Origin: Hirudinaria manillensis
Taxonomy: Eukaryota; Annelida; Clitellata; Hirudinida; Hirudinidae
Reading direction: 5' to 3'
Length of the DNA: 64,000 nt
Assembly (NCBI GenBank): GCA_034509925.1
Contig: CM067526.1
Span: forward strand, 14,331,510 to 14,395,509
Part shown: piece by piece, positions 41,401 through 54,600 of the stretch
How the letters are laid out: every line of letters begins with the position of its first letter
Position numbering within the stretch: position 1 is the stretch's first letter
Position numbers and translations under genes: made by a program
The notes under the pieces: model-generated
What the model saw: the letters and a program-made list of their open reading frames with translations, nothing else
What the model was told of the DNA's origin: nothing
Database searches by the model: none

Positions 41401-44400
41401 GTGTGTCATCGTAAACAGGAAAGGTTAAGTCCTTTGACTTCAAAATCTCTTCTGTAGTCTCAATGTGATCAACTCTTGAAACATTTTTCCCTGCATTATA
41501 AATGTTGTCTAATGCTCCTTGGACTTTTGAATGCAGCCGTTCTGCCCACTCTAACTTGCTAGTTACAGTAATGGAAGAGGGAAGCTCCTTATAATTGGGC
41601 ATAAGGCCCTCAAAAAGCTCACTATCTTCTCCCAATAAATCTTCGTCGCTTTTAGAAAGATGAGACGTCACTGCCAGGTTTGAAGTCGATTGGAATGTCC
41701 TGTGGTCTGGAAGTCCTGAATGAATTTTTGGAAGCGACAAGAAATCAGAAAGCGTTTCTGCACTTTTACTGCTGCCATTGAATGATTTGATCTCGTTATC
41801 CTTCATTATTCGGCCGGGGGTTACGGGCTTCTTTGCCGAATCTAAGAAAATCTTTAACTCTGATACGTAATTTGGTTTTTCAGGCGATCTCAAAAGAAAG
41901 CTAGGATCGGGAAGAGACTCACTAGTCGGTATCGTAGATGCAAATTGGGAATCTTTCAAATTGTCTGACAAGCAATTGATATCGTATATGGATACAGCAA
42001 CATCTTCCTTATCAACACTTAATTTTGATGACTCTGGGTTAGAAAAACTCGTATTTTGAATTTCAGTAAGAGAATGATCAGAAGGCAAACGAATGGGTTT
42101 TTCAATTGTTGAAAGAAGTGAAACATCAGTCTTGGCAATTGGAGCAGCACATGCATCAGATTCAAAGCTTTCATGTAATATTACAGAAAATTCATGCACT
42201 GTTATTCCAGATTTCAAAGAAGGCTTGTAAGAAAGATGCTCTGCATTTTTATCAGACTGGGTTTTATTAAAGTCATCAAACTCCTTTTGCTGAAGCTGAG
42301 AAGGAATATATTTAGTGGCCAAACTTCTTTCAGTGGTCAATTGCTCATCTGAAAATGTGACCTTTGATTTATTCCATGATTCGTTCCCCAATGGATCAAT
42401 GCTCTCATTGTCTTCCTCTTTCTTGATTGCAGATGTTTCCTTAGAATGGTTGAGATCAGACTCTGAGTTCAATTCTTTTGCAACTCCCATAAATTCTTCA
42501 TCTTCACCATTCAGAAGTTCTCTTTTAGTCACAACAGTTGGTTTTATTTCAATGCTGTAAGAACATCTTATCAAGTCCGACATTTCTGAATTTTGAGGCT
42601 CTTCAATTAGAACAGAAGCAACCGGGGTGCTGTCCAAATCATTTGTCTCCTCTGGCAGTATTGGTTCAAAATGTTCCTGTATTGGCTGGAGTCCAAAATA
42701 CTCAAACTGCTTATCTTGACTACTCTCTGTAGGGTAGCACAGCTGAGACTTACCACCCAAAACCAAATTAAGAACTTTAGGTTTTGGATCCAAAGTTTTC
42801 AAATGAAACGATTCCATCGGAGGGTAGCAATCGAATCCCAAGACTTCGGTCTTGTCGTAATATAACTTCCGACCATCCGAGTCTTTTGATGCAGCGAATT
42901 GCTTATCAGTCAAGTCGCAAGAAACGCCTTTATGATTGACATAGGTTGAGTAGGTTTTGTTTGATGAAATTTGCATCTTTTGCTCGTCACCATTGAGGTG
43001 TTTCTGATTCACAAGCAGAATATTTTGATTCATTTCTTTTGCTAGAGTGTTATGAATGCATTGCTCCTCTTTTCCATCCATAGTTATCTGACAATCGAGA
43101 TTTGGTGTCAACAACTTATCTCTATCTGTGACTTCATCCTCAGTCCCTCCAGTGTTTCTGCTACTAAACTTTCCAGATATCAATTCCTCTGCTTTGGCTA
43201 CTGCCGACTGATACATTTGAATGGTCTTATATATGTCGTCGATGCAATCCTTGTCTCGAAGATCCAAGCCTCCGTCGCATTTGAAGTCTTGACTTCCTTC
43301 TTCGCTTTCTCCTGATTCTGTTCCTTCACAACTAACAGAAACATTTCCAAAACTTCCATTGTCTGAAAGAATGGCATCAACTTCTGATGAACCTCTAGGT
43401 GACTTAGAATAATTGAATTGATTATTTGAAAAGTAAACAGATTCTGGAGCACCATCCACATTCTGAAGGCTTTGATCATTGTTGGGCTTAAATGAGTATT
43501 CATAATTTTCATTTGCTGAAGCAGAATGGTCGAAATCAGATTCTGTGTTCAAATCATTTGCAATAAAAACGTTACAGTGTTTGGAGGAAATATTCCTCAG
43601 CTGGTCTTCATCATAGTCTTGATGGCACAATAGAGCTGTAATACCAGGAACAATTTGAGATGTAGCCACTTTTGAATCAAATGAGAAGTCGCTGGATACC
43701 AATTCAATATTTTTAACAGAATAACATTCTTCCTCTTCGAATTCCAAGCTTAGTGAAACAGTCTTTGTCGGTGATTCATTAGAAAAACTAGATACACCAG
43801 AGTCATTACTTGCAATGGAATTCTTGGAGAAAGTATCAAAGTTACTTTCGGTGCACTGACAAATGCCATTCTCTGGGATGTCTTTGCGATGATCGGTCAA
43901 AGAAGATTCATTGCGAACAAAATCGATTTCCATGAGATTTGGTCTTTTTTTGTGCTTCTTTATTCTCATCCTTCCATCCTTTCCCAATTCAAAGTCATTG
44001 ACGTCCGTGAAACTCCTTCCGGTAGTTATGTTGTCTTCGGAGCATCTCTTGACGTTCAAAGAACGTTTGCCGTCGTGCGACGCCCCGACGTCGTTGCTTT
44101 TGCTTGCATCACTCAGGTTACCCAAACTCAGTGATGATCGCTTGTCAAGTAAAGGGTGGCATTCAAATGTTTTTGCATCTCCGACCTCATGAAGAATGCT
44201 TCCGTTGGTTAAATCTGACTTTTTATTTAAGTCAAAGCGAACGTGTTTTCCGTTGCCTGAACCGATTCTAGGCAAGTCGCCCGAATTAGGATCCGCCGAC
44301 GAATTGGATCGTTCGCCGAAGCTTGAATCGGACTGCAGGGGCAAAGTATAGTTAAAATCTTTTGGAAATTCAATCTGCTTCTTGCAATTCTTTAATGTAG

Positions 44401-45618
44401 TGTTAACCTTGTTTGATTCAAGAGACTTGAAAAGGTAAGAAATGTAGTTGCCAGCAGTTTGTCTTAAGCTCTCTTCAGAAACTTTATCATTTCCATATCC
44501 ATGATAGATTTCTCCCACCTCCTTTCCTGGTTCAGCTGACTTCCCAGTTTCACATATGAAATTATTTTTTTCATAGTTGCAGTTATCAGCACTTGAAGTC
44601 AAACTTTGAACATGTTTTGGCAGAATAGATACCAATTTATCTCCTTTGATCAAATACTTGACCTTATCTTCTCCATCATCACCGACTCCAAAATTCTTTA
44701 GACTCTCAAGCTCTGTATCAACTTCACTTAAAAATAAATCATTGGAATCCACTCCTGGGATGGAAGTCTTGGTGTGTGCATGTTCATTTTTAACAGACTT
44801 CAAAATATTTTCATCAGTGGTTTGAAAAGAAGTTAAAGCAGTTTCAAGTGCATAGAATTCTGCATTTTCATCGCTCAACGTTTTCCTCTGCGACTCGATA
44901 GACTCGTGACTTTCATTCGAAGCTTCTTTTTCTAAATCGGCGCATTCTGAAATTCTGGAACCCTTTTCTTTAAGTCTGGCCATTAGACTGCTCATGGAGC
45001 TAGACTTCATCCTGCTCTTTTCTAAAGACTTCGAAGATCTCAAAGGCATCCGAGGCAAACTCGTCCGATTCGAGAGACTTTCCAGGTCCGATGAGTCGGT
45101 CACGTCGACCGAACCTTCTGCCAAAACTTCTCCGACGTTTCTTTCCACGACGGCAGAATTTTGTCCTCCAAGCATTTCATTTATTTTATCATCAACTTTT
45201 TCAATATCTAATATATTGCTGCTAGTAATCTTATCTCTCTTGTCATTGTCCTCTTCATCATTACCATCACCTTCATCAGCAAAATATTGAAAGAAAACAC
45301 CGTCCACGGCACAAACGGTTTTTTCGTGCTCGAGTTCATCTTCCTCCTTCCCTTCGTTTCCGTCTCCGTTGGTGCTGCCTGCAGAACTGGCGTCTGCTCC
45401 TCCGTCTCCTTTTGAGTCAGAGTTTTGCATGTTTTGCTCAAAAACAGTGTTCCTGGAACTGGGATTTTCAGACTCCATGGACATATTTTTGTGGAAGTTA
45501 GAAACAGCCATGGTCTTGATCGGAGGCCTATTTTTGCGATCCAAAGAATCGGTAGAGAAATCGCTAAAATCAGAATCATTTTCGAGGACTGGTCTCACTG
45601 TGGATTTGAATTGAGCAC
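38417..45618 (-). other. 7.2-kb terminal exon: disordered kinesin tail
   Basis: One open frame of 2,400 codons from the TTTCAG acceptor at 45619 to TAA at 38417. It is mostly acidic and Ser-rich, low-complexity sequence with several SSLDDL-like and DSG-type motifs. Near the end are two related DTS/DAWTNTE elements, then a basic coiled coil ([19 protein letters not shown]), a conserved-looking [20 protein letters not shown] helix, and a second coil around [19 protein letters not shown]. These helices may be the functional cargo or microtubule contact. The last ~1.8 kb is GC- and CpG-rich compared with the rest of the exon. Confidence 0.8.
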
Positions 45619-48600
45619 CTGAAATTTAAAAGAAACAGGAATTGTAATATCCCTTGCATTGCTTTAAAAAAACTTGTTATAATCAAATTGTTTTTATTCA
45701 ATCAATGGAATGTGAGCATGTCAAAGCGTGTTCAAAACCAGACAGAATTAACAATTTTGTGTAATGTAAGCTTATCACAGGATATCATTGATATGCATCT
45801 TTCTAATTTATAAAAGCAGGTTCTAAAATAGCTGGTCTCCATACACAATGGTACTTAATGAGTTTTAAAAAGAACACAGGTAAGTTTGATCATCACTCAG
45901 GTGCAAAATCAATTTTTTTTATTTTTTACTCGGGTAGAAAATATTGACACAAAATTAATGCAACATCATCATCTAAAACATAAAACATTAAAAAAGTCAG
46001 AAACAATCTCTGCAGTGCTTACCAAAGCTGGAGTCTGCTGAAGAAATCATTTTGGCAGATTTTGGCACTGAAAAACTGGAGTCCAGAGTCGGAGGAGTGA
46101 TCGTGGAATGGACGAAAGTCTCGGCCTTGGCCATTATTTCTACAGACGAAAGGGATTTTGGAGAATCCATGAAACTCAGTAAATCAGAGGATTCATTCAA
46201 ATGATCATATTCACTTCCCACTGGACTGAGTCTCTTTGCAAATTTCAGTTTTGAGTCACAATCAACTTCTTGGCTTATAAAACTGTGATCAATGCAAGCA
46301 TTTAGATTCTCCGGTTCCATAACGTCCTTGCTTTCGAGAAACGTGGCAGTTTTACATTCAAGAGACTCCGAACTTCTAAATTTGGGACTGACACGAACAT
46401 CTGTTGGATTCGTTCCACAAAGACTGGAAGATGATAAGAATGGATTACGAAGGCTCAGAGCTTCAAACGACGAATGGTTGCGTTCTAAACTGTCGTCGCC
46501 GGTGGTTACCGACACAGAATCCAGCGATCTACTCGATCCGGAAGTCCGACCCGACCTGAATTCCAAAACGCTGTCAAACTCCGGGCGATGCTCGGATGAA
46601 AACGCACTGCAAAGACTCGAAGCAAGCGGAGGCCTGTGAAATCGGTCGCGATTCGGATCGACCTGCCAGAGGAAGAAACCCCGAGAGAGATGATCGTTTC
46701 TGCAGTCCGAGGATCCGGAGGCCAGGGACTCGAGTCGTAACTCGAGGTTTTCGATCTGACGATGCAGCGAACCGACTTCCTCGCACATCCTCTCGTCCCT
46801 CTCTCTGTAGTCCTGCTCCAACCTCAAAATGGCTTCCTTTTCGAGTTCGTTCTCTGCCGACTCCTCCGAGAGCGTCGCACGGCGACCCGTTTGCAAGGCT
46901 TCTTCTCTCGAGCGGAGGACCGCCATTCGTCGGTCGATGTCCTTCTTGTTCCTTTCGTGACTGGTCCTCAATTCGGCCTCCTTCTCCAGACAAACAGACC
47001 AGGCTTTCTCCAAGGCTGAAATCTGGAGCTCCATTTCACTTCTGTTTTGATTTTACAAAACAAAATGAATTTTGTTCAATTCCAATAATGAATTAAAACT
47101 TCACAGACAGCTATCCTATGTTATTTTAATCCAAGAAATTTGAATCCAAATCTGAAGTGCTTAACCAGTATTACTTTTACAATTAAACCAAGAGCTACTT
47201 TTTGCTTTACAAAATATTCTAGCTGAATATAATGTATTTAAGTAATCTGCTTTATGAAGACTAACCTTCAAATTTAAATTTAAATTAAAAATTATAGTAC
47301 ATTAGAATCCAGCATTTGAAACTTTATTCCTTAGCACCACAAAACACAGGTGCCTTGCAAAAACAGTAACAGAGTAGCTGCAGTTATGGATACAACAAAT
47401 CATGCCAGCCTCATAACAAAGCCTCCTCACTCCTTAGAGACAAGAGTGAGAGAGTGATAAAGTATTAAGAGATGTTTATCCTCAGAGCAAACAGAACAAA
47501 ATCTCTGCGACTAAGTAATTGTTTTTATCTCCGTTTGTTCGTGACAAAAATAAATGTTCTATTACTTTTTGAATTTGTACAAACCAACTGCGAGTGTAAA
47601 CGTTATTTGACCAAAGATTAAGGATTATTACCAAAAACGCATTGGATTCAGTTCTTAAAAAAATAGTCTTAGAAACATAGACTTAATGCCCTCATCAAAT
47701 TACTCAATCTTAGGAAAGCCTCAACTTTGTCTTGCTGTATTTTAACATTAAAAATAAATTAAAACCGATATTTATAAAATGCAAATGGAAACTCTCATAG
47801 TAACCACCTACAAAACTATAATTATCATAAACTTATCAAAATTCTTTTGTACAAAAATACCTGAAACACTCACCTGAATTTAGAGTTGTCTTCAGTGTGA
47901 TCGGAGCTGCAGGTAAAAGAAAAATTGAGTTGGAACTAATCAATGTTGACGAAGATGATGATGATGATGACGCTGATAATTACTCACTTGGTAAGACCAG
48001 GAGCACCTCGATTCTCCTTGGTACCAGTGCTCTTACCGTGACTCATCAGAAGGTCATCAGGAAAACTAGGCCAGGTCAAAGATAGCTTTGGGGTCAGATC
48101 ATCGTCGAAGCTGCCCTTGCTGACGAACAAGTCGCCGAGGCAGCTTCGGTCGCCGACGTCGTCGCGACGCTCGAAGTCGAACCGACGACGTTTGCCGACT
48201 GCAACTGGCATCGAATTGAGGCTACTACATCTCAGGAAAGAATGCGTGGAGGAGGAAAGGAAGCTTTGGAGGACTTCTTGGGAGTTGTTCTTGTGGCTTG
48301 TGACGAGGCTCTGAATGAAGAATCGATTTGTGAATTAATGCACGCCAGGGAATTGAGTCGATCCTTGGTGATGATGATGATGATGATGACGATGATGTCG
48401 ATAACGGTATTAATGATCATCCCTTGAACTCTTAGATTCAATAATTCGATTATTGAGCGAATGTGACATTAGCCAGAAGGGCAATTATAAAATAATTTAA
48501 ATAGCAGACAGAAAATGACTATCTTGTCAATGCACAACACCTGCCAGGAATGTCACGCAAATCATTCCTGAATGGAAACACTACTCTTTCATGATTAACC

Positions 48601-51600
48601 GGAAGAAGGATCAAGTGAGTTCTTTAGGTACAAAATCTCATGACACGTCTCTACGATGACGATGGTGATGATGATGATGATGATGATGATGGCTAATAAA
48701 GATAAATGGCGAAACTGATAAAGTAAATACTTTAAAATGAAAAATACATTACTGGGTCCAATGATAACAGAGCGACCACCGAAACTGAGGAAACAGTACA
48801 GAAAGCATTAGTTCAAGGTTCAAGTAGGCTTTTCAGCTTATTTCGTCTCATTGAAGTGTTCTTTTTAATGGCTCGCAGTCTTTGTATCAGAATGTAAAAT
48901 CCATTGGTTGTGTTAGAAAAATCCAAATTACATTGATGAGATCATTGAGGAACTTGTCAAAGAGAGTTGGATTCGAAAGAGGTAAATCATCATTCAGTTT
49001 TAATTTCATTAAAGAGAGAAACTCACAAACAAACTGCATCTCAGAAGCCCAATTAATATCGGTTCCTAATACCAATTAATTTTCCATCATGACTGCTAAC
49101 TATCCAACCAACCCTCCTACAATTTATAAGGTTCCTTCGTGGTTTCAAAAATCAGAAACACCAGGAAATACCTTTAATTGATCACAATTCCTCCCCAGCT
49201 CTTGGAATCTCTGAAATCTTCCCGGGAATCCGCGCGAAGGATCGACCGCGTAGTGATGACTTCTTCTCAAGGAGAGGAATTGTCTAAATCTGCTGGAGTT
49301 TCTGAGTGCGTTAAAATTGCTCAGCATGTATCGGACAAGAAGACGGGCTGCAGGAAAGGACGATTATTTTATGACGATTGTTCCTCCATTATTCAGCAGA
49401 GAGATGTTCGGGGATGGCAAGAGAGAGTTCACAAATCGGTCATCTGTTGGATTTGCTCTTTGGTCGAAAATAATTGGAAGCGAAAGGAATGCTGTGTAGC
49501 TGGCACTTTCTGGGCCTGGAACAGGTTCAAATCTCTTTCCTTGATATGGACAGGTGGATTCCAGGACAAATAATCACAAACGCCTCTTGAAGACGACCGG
49601 ATGAGTAGCATTTATAATGTGGTTAATTCTAAGCCAACTTGAGTTACCGAAACGATCAAAGCCCACTTTATGTGGCAGGACTTGAATGAAATTGAGGAGT
49701 GTTTTAATGAGAAATCCACAAATTAAGAATCAGTTGCCAATTCAGAGAATCCAAGATCACTTTTTCTTTCAATTATTGTGAGAAGTTACAAGCACAATTA
49801 GAATTCTTATTCTGTTTTATCCAAATCCAACCAAAATCATCCACATAATAAGTAATAGTAACAATTTTGTTTCCCCAAAAGTGTTACTTAGTATTCCTGC
49901 ATCCAGGAATTACGAAATAATAAATTAATTCAACCTGTTTATTAAATTTTTCGAAAATATTTAAAAACGAAATATACAATTTCATGCAAATAACTCCTCT
50001 AAACGCATGCTTAGGCTTGCGCATTGCTCCTTGAGTGGCCAGTGCTTTATAGAGAGCGCAAGGAGAGCAATTGGTGACATTTTTTATGGTGACGGTTTTT
50101 ATGGTTCTTCTTATTCTTGTTCTTCTTATTATTGTTATTATTATTATCGCCGTCATCATCGTCATCGACTGATCAATTCAGCCTACATGATCTCCTGCGT
50201 GCACTTGAACCTTGAAGCAAAGTAAATCCTGCCACATATCTCAAACATTCATCTTCCCATTCAATATTTTTCATCCATCGATCCAATTTTTCGTTCATCA
50301 ATCGGCATGGCATCTTTGTTTTTATTTTATTTACTCCTGCCACGTCTCCATGGCAACATCACCTGTTGCGATGAGGTCAAACTCACCTTACAGGTTAGTT
50401 GAATTTATCAGATTGTTAACAAAACAACACTGAAATAACCGTCAATTATTGCACGAGACAAGATATTTACAAGTGCACTTAAAGATCCAAACTCGGAGGA
50501 TTTTAAAATTTCAAGTACAAGGTAAAAAACATTAATAAAAAGAATTAAATACAAAAACAAGTTTATGGGACAAAATTTGCCAAACAGCGGTGTTATTTAT
50601 TCATTTACATGTATCTTATCTATTTTAAACTACAGATTCAAAAATAGGCAGCGAGCCAATGCCATGTAGCTGGCACTTTGCCAAGCCGCGCCCACAGCCA
50701 CACAAGTTCCACACGAGGGCGCCAACCTGGTCGTCGTCTGATTACCAAAACATCAAAGCGTGGACAGATAAAGTTTGGACCTGCATATTCTTAAGTTTTG
50801 GGTGAGCGTTTAAAACTTTCCAAAAATCATCTCGTCTTTTCATTTTGCCAAATCCATTTTTCCAGTTCTCAGAACATAAGTTAGAAGTTGATTAGACGGA
50901 TTCAATTACACATCTGTGACAGATTTTTCATTTTCCCAAATAATTTGTTCAAATAAATCATTTTAAAATAAATAACTCCGTTGTCTTAATTTGTGCCGAA
51001 AGTGTCGATCGTTAAGGCGAGTTAAGGTCTGACGATTGCAAGGAATTTGATATTGAGTTTTATTGGGTATATTCAATGTGTAACTATATAGCATTTCAAG
51101 CTTTGAAAATTCAGCTTGATTTGGACCACTTACAAACTTTGGATTTGAAGGTTAACATCTCATTTACCTCAAAATGTAAACCAACGAATTCACTAGGATA
51201 TCATAAGTAATGATCTGCTCCCATAGCATCAGTCGAGCTTTGCTTTAAGTTAAGTTAACTTAAATTATGTTGTGTGATTATTAGTTTCCAGAACGAACGA
51301 AAAGAATTCTTAACAAAACTTACATTGCAAGGAACCAGTTTTCTCTTTGGCTGTTTATGTGGCACCAACAGAATTTATCATCAATTTGAAGCCGTTACGA
51401 TGTGGCTTAGAACACGTCTCTTTAGAACTTATCTTAATTATTAATTATAATTCATTAATTGCTTAATTGAAATTAATCGATGATTTTGTCGACAGTTTGT
51501 CGAGACGAGTCGCAGCGCGTTTTCTTGCGGTTTTTTCCGGGACGATTTGCAGAAGCAAACGGTGACGAAATGAAATTGCTTGCACCTCGTTCCATATTTG

Positions 51601-54600
51601 GCTCAGAAATCCATCAATGAAATCGATGGACGCACGCGAGCGACGGAGGGGGTCGTTCGTCGATCCTCGGGTCGGGAGCGGACGGGCAAACAAAGACGAG
51701 AAGGGATCGGGCGGCGGCACTTCGATCGTTCAAACATTCTTATCATCACGAATATGATGATGATAATGATGCTTATACAGGGATGATATAAGCAATTAAT
51801 TGGGAAATACAAAATTAAATAAATAAAAATTATGTGTCTTCTAACGGGATCAAATGAATGAATGAATGAGTGAAAGGTTGTATTCGTAGGACAACTTCCA
51901 AAGAACTTATTGATCAGCCAAAGGAACCGTGGTTTTGCACGAATGGTTTTAAAAGGAAAGAAGTTCCTGCAGGCATTTTACATGTCGGGACTCGTACGAA
52001 ATCCATAGATTCAAAAATTAATTCAAAAATCGCGAGACCATTCTCCCGAGCAAGTGAACGGAGAAAGGATGAAAGTAATGGAAAATTGGAAAGTCATAAT
52101 TTAGGGGAATCGAAGTCTCAAAAACACGTCTCGAAGCAGACCTCAAATGCTCCACCTCACCGTGCAAAGATTTATTAACGGAGACGTTGCTAAGCGACGC
52201 CGGACGCAAACGAACCGACCTAGGAAAACAATTGCTATTTTTGGAAAATGACATTTTTACGATTATGATGAAATTTAAAATAAAAATATGATTTCTGGTT
52301 GCAAAAAAAAATGATTTGCAACAACAAAAAGTTGACATTTGAACTTTAACCACAAATCATTGGAAACTCATTGAAGCACTTGAAGCACTAACCCTTCTTC
52401 GTCTTTTCGTTTTCCTGGGAGTCATGTAGGGATTGACAAACTTGAATTTCAGTCTTTTGCCAAACCTTATGATGTCACCTGGAGAACAACGGTGGTGATG
52501 ACAATAATAATGATAATAACAATAATAATAATAATAATAATAATTAGTAATAATAATAACAACAATAGCAACAAAACAATAATATTAATAAGAACAATAT
52601 GGCAGTTGAGATGATTAATTCAATTTAGGGAGCGATAAGGCAGATAAGAAGAAAATGACAGAAATTCTTGCCTTGTTTGGGCCTGTGTGGTCCTGTAATG
52701 AGGACGTCATTAACATAAACCTTGAACGAGGGGGATGACGACGACGACGATGAGTGAGATTGCAACGTTGGCAAGGGGGAGTCAACAACCACATCCAAGT
52801 GGTTTGACTGTGGTGGTGGTGATGATGATGGCGGAGGTGGACAAGAAGGCAGTGGAGGAGGAACAGCAGCAGATGGCAATGGTGATGATGATGATGATGA
52901 TACCATTGGCGGAAGTATGGTTATGACGTTGCTCTGGTTTCTAAAGACGCAAAAGGCCTGACTTTCGCTGTCAAAGTCATCGTCGTTATCATCATCATCT
53001 TCTGGTTTTATGATCTCTGACAGGTTGATAATTGTGTCACCCACCTGTATGGAACATCATCATTATCATAATCATCATTGTCATCATCATCAAAACCTCA
53101 TAAACGTGGAAAAGGTCATTTTTCAGTGACTTACATGCAATTTGAATATCTTTATACCAATTTCGTCGTCGTGATCGTCATCATCATCATCATTGCCATC
53201 GTCCTGCAAGCCGATGAGATGCGGAACGTTGGTGAAGATCTCCACGGTCGAGCGATTCAACGGATTGACTTCCACGTCGACATCCTGCAACGACAAGAAC
53301 AACCAGAAATTGTTTAGCTCACTATGACCATCGCCATCATCATCATCATCATCACCGACTTACCTCCATTCTCCTCCACTTCTCCAGGAAGTCTCTGGTG
53401 AGCACATCGACCTTTAAGAAAACAATCAATCGATCATTCAATCAATCAATCATTCAATCGATTGATCCCTCAACCTTGTAGCCTTTGTTAGAATTTATTA
53501 AAATTTATTAAAAATTCATTAAAATCTATATAAAAACCTCACCTTGTTTTCATCCATCCTCAGCTGCTCTGAAAGGTCAACCTTTTCGACTGGGGTCACA
53601 GCAGGAGGGCTTAAAGAAGTGGTGTCCACCTGGTAATAAATCGATAAATAAATTTATTATTAATCAATAATAGGAAATTAATTAAATAATTTATTTATTA
53701 ATTAAAACATTATAATGTGAAAAACACATTCTTCAAAACATGTCCTTCTGATTCTAACGTTCTAGGTTAAATAAATTATTGTGAATTATTATGAATTATC
53801 AGGAATTTTGAAATATTCCACCAAAATTAAAATGAAAAGGCAACATGCCTGGCAGAAACTGGTTGTCGTGTTCGATGGCCTGTGATTCTCTGAAACCGAG
53901 TGGTTCTTTGGGAAAAAATCGTTTAATTGGTAAAGCAATTATAAATAAATCAAATAATTAATTTTAAAAAAAATATAAAACAATAAAACAATTTATAAAA
54001 GAAAACACAACAAATATAACAACAACTGCCAACTACTACTATGTTGAAAATTTGTTGGTCCAACTTTTGATACCCAACATAAATTGTTAAAATCTCATCT
54101 CAACTTTGTGATCTCTCAACTGACATGTCGTGCAATCAATCAATCAGTCAATCAATCAATCAATCAATCAATTCTCACTTTCGTGGTTGATTGAACCAAT
54201 CCTGCAACTTCAATGAACATTGAAATGCCAACAGAAACAACAACAGGCAACAACAACAACAGGCGACGACTCCACAGAATGAAGTCACCTTTGCAGACGA
54301 CCAAATTTATTCTCAGCCAGTTTGCTGGTTATCAAAGCTAAACTAATTGATCCCAGATTCCTCTCACCTGACGATCGTCATCATCACCATCGTTATCTCA
54401 CTTTCCCTCATCTTGTATTTACATTCTCACTTTGATTATTCCATAACCTTTGACCTATAAGATCCATTGTAAGACCTGCTTAACTGCAATTATTTTGATC
54501 CAACGGACATGAAAAGTTATTTCAATATTTCATTCTTAATCCATCCAAAATTTCACCAATCCATTCATCCATCCATCCATCCATCTATCTGATGGCCATA

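Noticed and set aside
52157-52222. Possible extra kinesin exon after TTTTCCTAG with GTGAGG donor
   Set aside because: It needs a phase-2 entry, but the previous exon ends in phase 0 and the phase-0 frame has a stop; direct splicing from 52393 to 48310 keeps frame.
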